Part shown: positions 45,272 through 54,677 of the stretch, one piece after another | How the letters are laid out: each line of letters starts with the position of its first letter | Position numbering within the stretch: position 1 is the stretch's first letter | Source of the DNA: Saprospiraceae bacterium | GTDB taxonomy: Bacteria; Bacteroidota; Bacteroidia; Chitinophagales; Saprospiraceae | Assembly: GCA_020437105.1 (NCBI GenBank) | Contig: JAGQWR010000013.1 | Location: 1 to 64,000, forward strand | DNA length: 64,000 nt | Reading direction: 5' to 3' | Position numbers and translations under genes: made by a program | Notes under the pieces: generated by a model | Seen by the model: only the letters and a program-made list of their open reading frames with translations | The model's database searches: none | What the model was told of the DNA's origin: nothing

Positions 45272-46792
45272 CTATTGATACTGGTATTCATAACAGCCTA
45301 CATCCGGTTTTTCTGAATCGCGCAATTGGAAATCCAGATCAAGATCCAAACCTGGAATAGGAATGGCCAATTCCTCGGCTATAGAGAGCGTATCCAGGTG
45401 GTAATCATCTTCATTCGGATCAGCGAAAACTACCGCCGTTTGACCCGCATTCAGACATGGCGTACAAAAATCTTCAAAGAAATTGGGATAGCCGCCTTTA
45501 TCCGGATCCAGCAAATCCTCTACCCGCACAATGCAATCCGAAAAACTAATCTGATAAAAATCCGGCTCCATACCGCCTGTAAAATCACTTAGGCTCACTT
45601 CATCCTTCCGGGAACCATAAATAATGCTATTTCGGAAACTGGCTTCCAGAGGATATATATCAAATTCCTGGCAAAAGGCATCATAACAAATACCATTGCT
45701 CAGGCTAAGAGCGGCTGCATCCACTCCAAAACTGGCTACGCTGCAATAATTAAAATCATATACACCTCCATAACCTAACTGCACAGAGTTCCCGCCGTTA
45801 TTATAAAACAAACAATTGTTGGCATTTATCTGAGAGTGGATACCGATGAGTCCCGCACCTGACGTATTATAAATTTTTGATTGATCTATTTCCAAACTGG
45901 CTGCTGAATCAACTAATACGCCAATGAGTGAATTCCGGACTTCAGCAAATTGAAAAACATTATCAGTTCCTCCCAATCGCATCCCGACCCATTGCCCCGA
46001 TTCCTGCTGAAAAGATTCTTCCAAACGGTCGCCCTGAATGATCACCGGTTCTTCATAAGTCCCCTCAATGTGAATATTGCCTTTGGCGAAAGAATAGATC
46101 AGACCGTCATTATAAATCTGCACATTATTCATTTCGTCAACTGTGCGGGCTACCCCGCCGTGCATGTAAATTCGGGTACCCGGTTCCAGTACAAGGGTAC
46201 AACTATCAATAACCAGAATGCCATAAATAACATAGGGCAGCGAATCTGTCCAGACTTCTTCCTGCAAATCACAGGAAAGCAGGGCTACTCCTCCTTTATT
46301 AAATCGATTGGGTAAATAAATAGCATTCTGCCCCCAGGCTTCCAGTTGTACCCGCTGCTCATTGCCACTGGTTTCAAAACGCAGGCCATCTTCCAAAACA
46401 AAGGGACTCAGAGAAACCGGTTCATCCGGATTGACCGTAACTTCTGCAAAAATATAGAGGCTGTCGTTTGGTTCAATGATTAAATCCTCGGCAGTATTTC
46501 CCGGCACGCCGTCTATATTGATGCGGAATTTTGAATTACTTCCCGACTCAATAAAGATTTTGTCGATTTGAATCGAAAGATCATGCGGATTATATACTTT
46601 CAAAATCTGAGTGGCAGACCCTAATTCCGTGAAAACGGTATCAAAGCGGAGCGTATCTACCGAAAAGGACAAAAGTGCCTCCGATCCCGTTATAAGCATA
46701 CGATCCTTCCGACAGGAAGAAAAGACAATCAGTACCATACTGACCAAAAACAAAACCCGAACCAAGGACTGAATAAGACTATTTTTTTTCAT
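45272..46792 (-). CDS. Right-handed beta-helix lipoprotein
   Basis: The start at 46792 gives 506 residues with a lipoprotein signal (lipobox Cys at residue 27, VFSSCRK). Residues about 40-150 form a beta-sandwich segment (LSFSVDTLRFDTVFTELGS, VYNPHDLSIQID). Residues about 170-470 are a right-handed parallel beta-helix (GNIHIEGTYEEPVIIQGD, RNSLIGVLVDSAA, NANNCLFYNNGGNS). The C-terminus (DSEKPDVGCYEYQYQ) matches the 'PDIGAYE' ending of secreted beta-helix proteins. The family is common in Bacteroidota without a known function. It probably sits on a membrane surface. Confidence 0.82.
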   Translation of the reverse strand: MKKNSLIQSLVRVLFLVSMVLIVFSSCRKDRMLITGSEALLSFSVDTLRFDTVFTELGSATQILKVYNPHDLSIQIDKIFIESGSNSKFRINIDGVPGNTAEDLIIEPNDSLYIFAEVTVNPDEPVSLSPFVLEDGLRFETSGNEQRVQLEAWGQNAIYLPNRFNKGGVALLSCDLQEEVWTDSLPYVIYGILVIDSCTLVLEPGTRIYMHGGVARTVDEMNNVQIYNDGLIYSFAKGNIHIEGTYEEPVIIQGDRLEESFQQESGQWVGMRLGGTDNVFQFAEVRNSLIGVLVDSAASLEIDQSKIYNTSGAGLIGIHSQINANNCLFYNNGGNSVQLGYGGVYDFNYCSVASFGVDAAALSLSNGICYDAFCQEFDIYPLEASFRNSIIYGSRKDEVSLSDFTGGMEPDFYQISFSDCIVRVEDLLDPDKGGYPNFFEDFCTPCLNAGQTAVVFADPNEDDYHLDTLSIAEELAIPIPGLDLDLDFQLRDSEKPDVGCYEYQYQ

Positions 46793-46798
46793 GCGCGA

Positions 46799-46831
46799 CA
46801 AAGATAAGCCCATCCCGGATAAATGCACAAA
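46799..46831 (-). promoter_or_regulatory. Bacteroidota promoter abutting the start of the beta-helix lipoprotein gene
   Basis: On the minus strand TTTG (46831-46828), a 21-base spacer, and TATCTTTG (46806-46799) form a full consensus promoter. Only six bases separate the box from the ATG at 46792, so transcription would start at or next to the start codon. Confidence 0.6.
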
Positions 46832-46939
46832 GAAGATTAGTGATTGTCGGTAAAACGAGCCAAACACCGGTCTATTCCTGAAATACGATGCTACTTAAAT
46901 AAGTCAGCTTGTCAACTATCAAGTAGAAATTAATTATTA

Positions 46940-47079
46940 AACCTGTAACCTGTAACCTGTAACCTCTAACCTGTAACCTGTAACCTGTAACCTCTAACCT
47001 GTAACCTCTAATCTGTAACCTCTAACCTGTAACCTGTAACCTCTAATCTGTAACCTGTAACCTCTGCCCTCTAACCTAC
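46940..47079. repeat. Tandem heptamer array (AACCTGT/AACCTCT), 20 units
   Basis: Exactly 20 consecutive 7-base units fill 140 bases: mostly AACCTGT and AACCTCT, with two AATCTGT, one GCCCTCT and a last AACCTAC. The array lies between two divergent genes, upstream of the glycosyltransferase cluster. Its unit resembles eukaryotic telomere-like repeats in size, but it is internal and non-coding. Slipped-strand changes in unit number are likely. Confidence 0.92.
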
Positions 47080-47114
47080 ATCTTAAACACACTCTAACAA
47101 CGCAATCCCGACAC

Positions 47115-47141
47115 TTTGAAACATAAGAAAGCATACCTTTG
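47115..47141 (+). promoter_or_regulatory. Candidate promoter of the glycosyltransferase cluster
   Basis: TTTG at 47115-47118 and a perfect TACCTTTG at 47134-47141 are 15 bases apart, shorter than usual. The box lies 14 bases before the ATG at 47156 and 36 bases downstream of the heptamer array edge, so array length could shift upstream binding sites. Confidence 0.45.
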
Positions 47142-47155
47142 TGGCAAAATAATGG

Positions 47156-47854
47156 ATGAAAGCAGCTGTCGTTGATGTGATTATTCCGGCTTACAATGAG
47201 GAAGCCTCCATCGGATTGGTTTTGGACGCTATTCCCAAAAGCCTGGTTCGTGAAATGATCGTTTGCAATAATGCAAGCACAGACACTACTGCCGCAGTTG
47301 CTGAATCACACGGAGCTACCGTTCTGTTACAACCAAAAAAGGGATATGGTAGTGCTTGTTTGAAAGGTATTGCCTATTTGACCGAAAAACCAAAAGATCA
47401 ACAGCCGGATATTGTAGTTTTTCTGGATGGCGACTACTCCGATCATCCGGAGGAAATGGCTGCTCTTTTAGCACCTATCCTGCAGACAGATACAGACCTG
47501 GTTATTGGTTCACGTGCTTTGGGAGATATGGAAAAAGGAGCTATGCAGCCACAGCAAATTTTTGGTAATTGGCTGGCAACTACCTTGATTCGGATTATTT
47601 ACAAATATGAGTTTACTGACCTTGGGCCGTTTCGGGCCATTCGCTTTGATCGATTGTTGGAAATGAAAATGCAAGACCCTGATTTTGGGTGGACCGTGGA
47701 AATGCAGGTGCGGGCTGCCAAAATGAAGATGAAATGCCAGGAAATACCGGTGAGTTATCGACGACGCATCGGTATTTCTAAAGTATCTGGTACTGTGAAG
47801 GGTTCTATACTCGCAGGGCATAAAATTCTCTGGACTATTTTCAAATTACTCTAA
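47156..47854 (+). CDS. Family 2 glycosyltransferase, dolichol-phosphate-sugar synthase-like
   Basis: 232 residues, one GT-A domain. It has IIPAYNEEASIGLVL at the start, NNASTDTT, the metal-binding DGDYSDHPEE and the acceptor-side KVSGTVKG. It resembles DPM1-type enzymes and UDP-glucose:polyprenyl-phosphate glucosyltransferases that move a sugar onto a lipid phosphate at the cytoplasmic face. The C-terminal membrane helices of some family members are absent. The next gene starts on the last base of its stop codon (TAATGA), so the two are coupled. Confidence 0.88.
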   Translation: MKAAVVDVIIPAYNEEASIGLVLDAIPKSLVREMIVCNNASTDTTAAVAESHGATVLLQPKKGYGSACLKGIAYLTEKPKDQQPDIVVFLDGDYSDHPEEMAALLAPILQTDTDLVIGSRALGDMEKGAMQPQQIFGNWLATTLIRIIYKYEFTDLGPFRAIRFDRLLEMKMQDPDFGWTVEMQVRAAKMKMKCQEIPVSYRRRIGISKVSGTVKGSILAGHKILWTIFKLL

Positions 47855-49341
47855 TGACTTTCCTCTATTATTTCATATTCGGCGTTTATTCCCTGGCACT
47901 CGGATATATTACCCTCTATTGTGTGATGCAATTTCACTTGCTCTATCATTACAAAAAATACCACTACACACATAAGGCTGCTGCTTTTCGCAAAGCGGAA
48001 GGAGGAGATAGTCTGCCATTCGTGACCATCCAGTTGCCTGTATTTAATGAGTTGTACGTTGTTGAAAGACTCATTGACAATATCCTGCTTTTCGACTATC
48101 CCAAGGATCGGTATGAGATTCATATCCTGGACGATTCAACCGATGAAACAGTTGACATAGTAGCAAAAAAGGTAGCTGAGTATAAAGCACTGGGGTTTCA
48201 GATCCAGCAAATACAACGTGCGGATCGAAAAGGATTTAAAGCAGGCGCTTTAAAAGACGCGATGCCCTATGCGAAGGGAGAGTTTATCGCCATTTTTGAT
48301 GCCGACTTCCTGCCACGTCCGGATTTCCTCCGAACAACCATTGCTTATTTTGATCAGCCGGAAGTTGGGGTGGTACAGACCAGATGGGAGCACATCAATC
48401 AGGATTATTCCCTGATTACCCGCCTGCAGGCCATGCAATTAAATGTCCACTTCACTGTCGAACAACAAGGTCGGCGAGCCGGAAATTACATGCTTCAGTT
48501 TAATGGTACCGCCGGGGTATGGCGCAGAACAACCATAGAAGATGCCGGCGGCTGGGAAGCAGATACCTTAACAGAAGACCTGGATCTGAGCATCCGGGCA
48601 CAGCTTAAGGGATGGCGTATTGTCTATCTCGAAAAATTCGGCTCACCAGCTGAATTACCTTCCGAAATGATTGGGCTACGATCACAACAATTCAGGTGGA
48701 TGAAAGGGGGTGCAGAGACTGCCCGAAAAATGCTTCCAACGGTGTGGCGCTCGGCTTTAAGTACAGGCCAGAAGATACATGCTACACTCCATCTGCTGGC
48801 CAGCACTATTTTCGTTTTTATTTTCATCGCAGGTGTGTTAAGTGTACCGCTCCTCTTTATCCTGCCCAAACTTTCATTTGATGCAGGTTGGTTATCCTAC
48901 GCACTCATAGGTATGTTATCCGTTTTAGCGATCTATTATGTAGCCAATGTCCAGGCCGAATTAAAAACAGGCCCCTGGATCAAGCGACTTCTGAAATTCA
49001 TTCTGCTATTCCCGGTATTTTTATCCCTTTCCATGGGCTTATCCCTGCACAATTCTGTAGCCGTTGTACAGGGCTACCTCGGAAGAAAATCGCCTTTTGT
49101 GCGGACCCCAAAGTTTAACATCCAGGGCCTTACTGATACTTTCCAAAAAACGAAGTACCGGGGAGCTAAAATTTCCTGGGTTAATATTTGCGAAGGACTG
49201 CTGGCCTTGTATTTTGGATGGGCTGTAATTGTAGCCATTCAATCGCAGAATTTGCACTTTGTCTTATTTCACCTGCTACTCGGATTAGGCTTTGGCAGCA
49301 TCTTCTATTTTACACTTTTGCACATGCGCGTAAAGCATTAA
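47854..49341 (+). CDS. Membrane-bound family 2 glycosyltransferase, CelA/cellulose-synthase-like
   Basis: 495 residues. One or two N-terminal helices, then a GT domain with LDDSTDE, FDADFLP, TEDLDL and QQFRW (the D, DxD, TED and Q-x-x-RW motifs of processive synthases), then about four C-terminal helices. This is the pattern of CelA, hyaluronan and glucosylceramide-type synthases. It may build a short glycan or a glycolipid across the inner membrane. It overlaps the preceding gene by one base and precedes a GT-C-like gene by 16 bases, suggesting a shared glycan product. Confidence 0.9.
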   Translation: MTFLYYFIFGVYSLALGYITLYCVMQFHLLYHYKKYHYTHKAAAFRKAEGGDSLPFVTIQLPVFNELYVVERLIDNILLFDYPKDRYEIHILDDSTDETVDIVAKKVAEYKALGFQIQQIQRADRKGFKAGALKDAMPYAKGEFIAIFDADFLPRPDFLRTTIAYFDQPEVGVVQTRWEHINQDYSLITRLQAMQLNVHFTVEQQGRRAGNYMLQFNGTAGVWRRTTIEDAGGWEADTLTEDLDLSIRAQLKGWRIVYLEKFGSPAELPSEMIGLRSQQFRWMKGGAETARKMLPTVWRSALSTGQKIHATLHLLASTIFVFIFIAGVLSVPLLFILPKLSFDAGWLSYALIGMLSVLAIYYVANVQAELKTGPWIKRLLKFILLFPVFLSLSMGLSLHNSVAVVQGYLGRKSPFVRTPKFNIQGLTDTFQKTKYRGAKISWVNICEGLLALYFGWAVIVAIQSQNLHFVLFHLLLGLGFGSIFYFTLLHMRVKH

Positions 49342-49357
49342 TTCATATCTTGAATGC

Positions 49358-50716
49358 ATGTCAATTAAGGAACAATTACCTGTCTCCGGCACATTTTTCG
49401 TTCAGGCAATACTCTTGCTAACGGGTACAGTTTGGCTGGGTTATTTTATTGAGCAATCTGATTTTGGGCAGATCCTCCCGGCCTTCGCCCTGCTTTTTGT
49501 TTCATATTTCTGGATACTTCGGACTGCAAATCCCCAAATCCCCTGGAAACAGTATCTATACCTGGCGGTCCTTTTAAGAGTGGTATTGCTTTTCGCGATG
49601 CCCGGGCTATCTGATGACCTGTATCGATTTGTATGGGATGGACGTTTGCTGAGCCAGGGGATAAATCCGTTTGATCATTTACCGGCCTATTATCTACAGC
49701 AGGGGCAGGAAGTCGCAGGCCTTGACCAAAGCTTATTTGACGCCCTAAATTCACCGGAGTATTACACTATTTATCCGCCTGTTGCACAGGCCATTTTCGG
49801 CTTGGCATGCCTGCTATTTCCCAAAAGTATTTTTGGATCTATGCTGGTAATGAAAGTCTTTCTGATTGGTTGTGAGATCTTAAGTATTTATTTGCTTCCG
49901 CGAATTTTAACCTTATTGAAATTACCGGTAGAACGCAGTTTGATATACTGCTTAAATCCGCTGATCCTGATCGAAATAAGTGGCAATCTCCATTTTGAAG
50001 GAGCCATGATTGCTTTTTTTCTGGTTGGAATTTACTTGTTGCTGGTTGGAAGAGATCAGTTTGCCGGTATGGGTATGGCACTTTCCATTGCTTCCAAATT
50101 ACTGACCCTCATTTTTATGCCTTTTTACATCAGAAGGCTCGGCTGGAAGCGGGTAATACCTTTTTTCCTGGCAGCCGCTGTATTGTGCTTTCTGCTTTTC
50201 CTACCCATGATCAATGGCGTTTTCTTAAATCATTTTGGAGAAAGCCTGGATTTATATTTCCGAAAATTCGAATTCAATGCCAGTGTTTATTATTTATTTC
50301 GATGGATCGGATTTCAGATCACAGGCTATAATTACATCGCCGTAATTGGTCCGGCACTGGCGCTCATCAGCAGTATTGGCATACTCGTTTTTGCCTTTTT
50401 TCATCCCGGCCACAACTGGAAAGGCGATTTAAAATATATGCTTTTTGGCATTTGCCTCTATCTGGCCCTTTCCACAACGGTACACCCCTGGTACCTCAGC
50501 CTCCCTATTATCCTTTGTTGTTTTACTTCTTACCGCTTCCCAATTATCTGGTCTGCGTTAATCACCCTGACCTACATCAATTATAGCTACCAACCTTATC
50601 AGGAAAACCTACAGATCGTTGCAGTGGAATACATATCCGTCGGTTTGTTTTTCCTGTGGGAAGTTTCCCGCCACTCAGACCTCCGGCTACTTTATCGTAA
50701 AAAGTTTGTAGAATAG
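49358..50716 (+). CDS. GT-C type polytopic glycosyltransferase (mannosyltransferase-like)
   Basis: 452 residues with about 11-12 hydrophobic helices. The first extracytoplasmic loop has SDDLYRFVWDGRLLSQGINPF, split across an Asp pair, followed by YYTIYPPVAQ. This is the loop pattern of GT-C enzymes such as bacterial polyprenol-phosphomannose-dependent mannosyltransferases. These take sugar from a lipid-phosphate donor on the outer face, which fits the dolichol-phosphate-sugar synthase-like gene two genes upstream. It is the last of the three-gene unit and converges on the ABC gene. Confidence 0.75.
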   Translation: MSIKEQLPVSGTFFVQAILLLTGTVWLGYFIEQSDFGQILPAFALLFVSYFWILRTANPQIPWKQYLYLAVLLRVVLLFAMPGLSDDLYRFVWDGRLLSQGINPFDHLPAYYLQQGQEVAGLDQSLFDALNSPEYYTIYPPVAQAIFGLACLLFPKSIFGSMLVMKVFLIGCEILSIYLLPRILTLLKLPVERSLIYCLNPLILIEISGNLHFEGAMIAFFLVGIYLLLVGRDQFAGMGMALSIASKLLTLIFMPFYIRRLGWKRVIPFFLAAAVLCFLLFLPMINGVFLNHFGESLDLYFRKFEFNASVYYLFRWIGFQITGYNYIAVIGPALALISSIGILVFAFFHPGHNWKGDLKYMLFGICLYLALSTTVHPWYLSLPIILCCFTSYRFPIIWSALITLTYINYSYQPYQENLQIVAVEYISVGLFFLWEVSRHSDLRLLYRKKFVE

Positions 50717-50726
50717 GGCTGTCTGC

Positions 50727-52535
50727 TTATTTATAACCTGCCGCCTGAAGCGCAAACAATTCCGCATATTTACCTCCCAGCGCTACAAGTTCTTCGTGGC
50801 TTCCAAGCTCCAGGAGTTTCCCATATTCCAGAAACAGAATGCGATCGGCCATCCGCACAGTAGAAAAACGGTGCGAAATCAATACAGCAGTCTTGCCATC
50901 GATCAGCTCTGCAAAGCGTTGAAATACTTCGTGTTCTGCCCGGGCATCGAGTGCAGCAGTAGGTTCATCCAGGATATATAACTGGGCATCACGCATGTAA
51001 GCACGAGCCAGGGCTACCTTCTGCCATTGTCCGCCTGAAAGCTCTACCCCATCTGTAAAGCGTTTTCCAAGCATTTGCTCATAACCTTGTGGAAGCATAT
51101 TTACCACCGAGTCTGCGAGGCTTTTTTCAGCAGCTGATGCGATTAGTTCATCTTCAGATAAAGCTTCCACATTGCCGACTGCGATGTTTTCGCCTGCTTT
51201 CAGTTGATAGCGTTGAAAATCCTGAAAAATCACCCCCTGTAATTTTCGATAGGCGGCCAGATCATAGTCCCGAATATCGACCCCATCCAACAAAATACGC
51301 CCCTCAGTTGGTTCGTATAAGCGGGATAATAATTTAACCAGTGTGGTTTTACCGGCTCCGTTTTCGCCTACTAAAGCCAGCTTTTCACCCGCTTTTAATT
51401 CGAAACTAAGGTTTCGAATAGCCCATTGCTCACTGTTTGGATATTTAAAACTGACATGCTCAAATATAAACCCGGTCTGAAAGGTGGCAGGCACCTCTTT
51501 CGCCTCAACAAGTGATTGAATTTCAGGCTTTAATGCCAAAAAATCAAAAAGATCCTGGAGATACAATGCCTTCTCGGCAATGCGCGAAAAACGGTTCATC
51601 ATCCCCTGCAAAAGTGCACGCATCCGGCTAAAAGAGCCTGCCAGAAAGGTCAGGGTACCCAGGGTCAACAGTCCGCCAATGGTCTGGATAATGATAAAGA
51701 TATAAGCGCCATAATAAGAGAGGGTGCCTAAGGCAGATAACAAACCTCCTACTCCGGCACGACGCACAGATATCTTTCTATTGGCCCAGAAATACCGATC
51801 AGCAACTTCGCGAAAGCGCTCTGCTAAAAACTCAGACAGCCCAAACATTTTCACCTCTTTGGCTGTCTGATCACTAGCTCCAATGAAGCGGAGATAATCC
51901 AATTCCCGGCGCTCTGGAGTCCACTGGCGGGTGAGGGAGTAGGCCTGCTGGTTAAAATGCGTTTCTCCAAGGAAAGAAGGAATAACTGCTACCACCAATA
52001 ATAAAATAAGCCAGGGATTAAAGACTACTAAACCGGCTCCCAAAAACAGGAGGGTGATCAGATCCTGCACCTGGGAAAGGACTTCCGACATCAAAACTGT
52101 TCGGCTGGTAGTCTGTCGTCTGGCCCGCTCCAGTTTGTCGTAAAAGGTCGGATTTTCAAATTGGTACAAGTCTAATTGGGCGGCATGCCGTATCAGCTCT
52201 ACCGAGGTTTGATTGGAAAACAGATCACCCAACAAACTGTCTGTCAGGGTAATAGCACGGTTTAACAAATCTGAGGCTACCGCAAACAATAATTCTAATC
52301 CGACCATTGTCCACAAAAATCGCTGATCCGCGCCCTGGTTTTCCATGAGATAAACAATGGTATCAATGATCTCCTTCCCGACATACAGGGTAGCAAGAGG
52401 AAGGCCCGACTTCAAAAGTCTCAAAACCAAATTGGTCGTCGCCAATCCGGGTGAGACCTGCCATACCATCTTAAAAAAGGGCGGCAGATTTCGCAATGCG
52501 GAGAACTGGTCCTTCATCTTGTTTTTTTCGCTCAT
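50727..52535 (-). CDS. ABC exporter, fused permease and ATPase
   Basis: 602 residues. About six membrane helices lie in residues 20-320. The ATPase domain follows, with Walker A GENGAGKTTLVKLL, signature LSGGQWQKVALARA, Walker B LYILDEPTAALD and switch His in LISHRFST. It is a half-transporter that should act as a dimer at the inner membrane, exporting a lipid, peptide or drug. The N-terminus is short and has no peptidase domain. No partner gene is adjacent, so the substrate cannot be assigned. Confidence 0.93.
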   Translation of the reverse strand: MSEKNKMKDQFSALRNLPPFFKMVWQVSPGLATTNLVLRLLKSGLPLATLYVGKEIIDTIVYLMENQGADQRFLWTMVGLELLFAVASDLLNRAITLTDSLLGDLFSNQTSVELIRHAAQLDLYQFENPTFYDKLERARRQTTSRTVLMSEVLSQVQDLITLLFLGAGLVVFNPWLILLLVVAVIPSFLGETHFNQQAYSLTRQWTPERRELDYLRFIGASDQTAKEVKMFGLSEFLAERFREVADRYFWANRKISVRRAGVGGLLSALGTLSYYGAYIFIIIQTIGGLLTLGTLTFLAGSFSRMRALLQGMMNRFSRIAEKALYLQDLFDFLALKPEIQSLVEAKEVPATFQTGFIFEHVSFKYPNSEQWAIRNLSFELKAGEKLALVGENGAGKTTLVKLLSRLYEPTEGRILLDGVDIRDYDLAAYRKLQGVIFQDFQRYQLKAGENIAVGNVEALSEDELIASAAEKSLADSVVNMLPQGYEQMLGKRFTDGVELSGGQWQKVALARAYMRDAQLYILDEPTAALDARAEHEVFQRFAELIDGKTAVLISHRFSTVRMADRILFLEYGKLLELGSHEELVALGGKYAELFALQAAGYK

Positions 52536-52578
52536 GCGCTTCGTAGTCTTTTTTCTATGTTTGAGGTTGGGAAATTAA

Positions 52579-52608
52579 TTGACCCAAGAAATACAAATTT
52601 TAGCCTTG
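52579..52608 (+). promoter_or_regulatory. Probable promoter of the helicase gene
   Basis: TTG at 52579-52581, a 19-base spacer, then TAGCCTTG at 52601-52608 (one mismatch to TAnnTTTG). It lies 16 bases before the ATG at 52625. A second, perfect TATGTTTG box at 52556-52563 lacks a -33 element. Confidence 0.5.
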
Positions 52609-52624
52609 TTTAGTTCTAATACAC

Positions 52625-54529
52625 ATGAATAAGCAGATCCACGAACACGTAAAAAACCTCCGGGAGGCTCTTCAATTGGAGAAACAAGAGGATCTGGAAC
52701 AATATAAGGCCCGAATTGAACAGCTCCCACTTTCCGAAAGACGGGAACAAGGATACACCTGGCATCCGGTGGTCGTTCAAAAATCAGGCTTCACATATGG
52801 TGATCGGGCGTTTGTTATAGTAGAAAGAACCAACCAATTAAACCAACGGCATCAATTTCGTTCGGGTAGTATGGTCTCGTTTTATACCAGGCAGAGCGGA
52901 GCCCAACAAGCAGAGATTACCGGAGTAGTCAACTTTGCTGACCGAAACCGAATGAAAATTATCCTGAATAGCAGAGAACTCCCAGACTGGATGAATTTGG
53001 GCAATGTGGGTGTCGATTTGCTTTTTGATGAGCGTACCTACCAGGAAATGGAGAAGGCGCTGCGCATATTGGAGTCATTGAAACAGGGACGCTCAGCAGA
53101 TTTGGCCAAAATTCTGATCAATATGAATTTGCCCGAATTTCAGGTAAATTCGGTTCCTGTGACAATAGTCGATTTAAACGAATCCCAAAATGCTGCTGTC
53201 AATCAGATCTTGGATGCAGAGGAAGTGTGCATTATTCATGGCCCGCCTGGTACCGGAAAAACGACTACCCTGGTGCAGGCTGTAAAAATTCTGGCAAGTC
53301 GGGAAAACACAATTCTGGTATGTGCTCCCAGCAATACTGCGGTTGATCTCTTAACCGAACGCATCGCAGAAAAAGGCTTATCGGTCGTACGGATTGGCCA
53401 TATTTCCAGGGTGGATGAAAACATTATTAAGCATACGCTGGAAGCTCAATTAGCTAACCACCCGGAAAATAAGAATTTAAAGAAAGTAAAAATCCAGGCC
53501 AATGAGTACCGAAAACAGGCTAAAAAGTTTCGGCGAAAATTTGGGGAGGAAGAGCGCAGTGAACGACGTGACTTATACAAACTGGCCAGTGATTTAACGG
53601 CCTGGGCCAAACAATTAGAGGAACGGATGATTGACCAGTTGCTTTCGGGCGCTCAGGTGATCACCGCTACGCTGGTTGGCAGTGCGCACCCGGTATTAAA
53701 CAAGCGGGAATTCCGAACGCTTGTCATTGATGAGGCTGCACAGGCACTCGAACCAGCTACCTGGATTCCAATATTAAAAGCCAGCAAGGTTGTTCTCGCC
53801 GGGGATCCCTACCAATTGCCCCCAACCGTCAAGTCGCTGGCTGCTGCGCGGGCCGGTCTGGACAAAACCCTGATAGAACGCTGTATTGCATCTTGGGGAA
53901 ATGTCAGTCTTCTACGTGTCCAATATCGGATGCACCAGGCCATCATGGAGTTTTCCAACCGCCAGTTTTATGACGGCGCATTGTTGGCAGCTAATCAGGT
54001 TAAATCCCACCTGATACCTGGCTGGCTGGAGAGTCCGGTGGTCTTTCTGGATACGGCCGGCACCGGTTTTGAGGAAAAATTCAATCCGGAAGACAAAAGC
54101 CGATCCAACCCGGAGGAGTTACACTTAATGCTCGAGCACTTATATCAATTAAAAGAAATTTTTTCAGAGTCAGAAAATCCTTCCATCGCGCTCATTTCGC
54201 CGTATCGGCAACAGGTCAACTTAATGGAAGAAGTTGTACGGGAGGATTCCCGCCTGGAAGGTTTGGATACCGTTGTAAAAACAATTGATGGATTTCAGGG
54301 ACAGGAGCGCGACATTGTCTATATCAGTCTCGTTCGTTCGAATGACAAAGGGGAGATCGGCTTCCTAAAGGACATCCGGAGGATGAATGTAGCCATGACC
54401 CGTGCCCGAAAATTACTCGTGGTCGTTGGAGATAGTGCGACGATTAGTTCACATCCGTTCTATCAGGCATTCCTGGATTATGTAGATGAGGCAGGGAAGT
54501 ATCAGACGGGATGGGAGTATATGAGGTGA
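52625..54529 (+). CDS. Upf1/IGHMBP2-like superfamily 1 helicase
   Basis: 634 residues. Motifs in order are Walker A GPPGTGKTTT (about residue 205), Ia CAPSNTAVD, II VIDEAAQALE, III AGDPYQLPPT, IV QYRMH, V TIDGFQGQERDIV and VI AMTRARKLLVVVGD. An N-terminal 1B-like beta domain and a charged helical stalk (residues about 275-330) match the IGHMBP2/Upf1 branch. Such bacterial proteins are cytoplasmic 5'-3' RNA/DNA helicases of unclear role. It is monocistronic; a repeat-flanked four-helix-bundle gene follows. Confidence 0.92.
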   Translation: MNKQIHEHVKNLREALQLEKQEDLEQYKARIEQLPLSERREQGYTWHPVVVQKSGFTYGDRAFVIVERTNQLNQRHQFRSGSMVSFYTRQSGAQQAEITGVVNFADRNRMKIILNSRELPDWMNLGNVGVDLLFDERTYQEMEKALRILESLKQGRSADLAKILINMNLPEFQVNSVPVTIVDLNESQNAAVNQILDAEEVCIIHGPPGTGKTTTLVQAVKILASRENTILVCAPSNTAVDLLTERIAEKGLSVVRIGHISRVDENIIKHTLEAQLANHPENKNLKKVKIQANEYRKQAKKFRRKFGEEERSERRDLYKLASDLTAWAKQLEERMIDQLLSGAQVITATLVGSAHPVLNKREFRTLVIDEAAQALEPATWIPILKASKVVLAGDPYQLPPTVKSLAAARAGLDKTLIERCIASWGNVSLLRVQYRMHQAIMEFSNRQFYDGALLAANQVKSHLIPGWLESPVVFLDTAGTGFEEKFNPEDKSRSNPEELHLMLEHLYQLKEIFSESENPSIALISPYRQQVNLMEEVVREDSRLEGLDTVVKTIDGFQGQERDIVYISLVRSNDKGEIGFLKDIRRMNVAMTRARKLLVVVGDSATISSHPFYQAFLDYVDEAGKYQTGWEYMR

Positions 54530-54677
54530 TCGGGTTGGTTAGTGGGTTAGTGGGTTAGTTGTTGAGTATTGACCTCATAAAAATTCAAAATTAAGACTTG
54601 AGAATTCGATGGTTAGTAGGGAAATAGAATTTTAAAATGCGAGTTTGGCCATTTAAATTGCCGAAAAATGCATTGCT
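54530..54677. repeat. Left flank of the four-helix-bundle gene: GGGTTAGT repeats
   Basis: GGTTAGTG units occur in tandem at about 54535-54560 (GGGTTGGTTAGTGGGTTAGTG then GGTTAGTTG, with single-base variation). A word at about 54586-54614 (AAAATTAAGACTTGAGAATT) resembles one in the mosaic at 9285-9305. Inverted copies of the GTGGGTTAGT motif follow the gene at 55037-55090. Confidence 0.6.

Noticed and set aside
46940..47079. Heptamer array as a CRISPR array
   Set aside because: Units are seven bases with no spacers of about 30 bases, and no cas genes are nearby.
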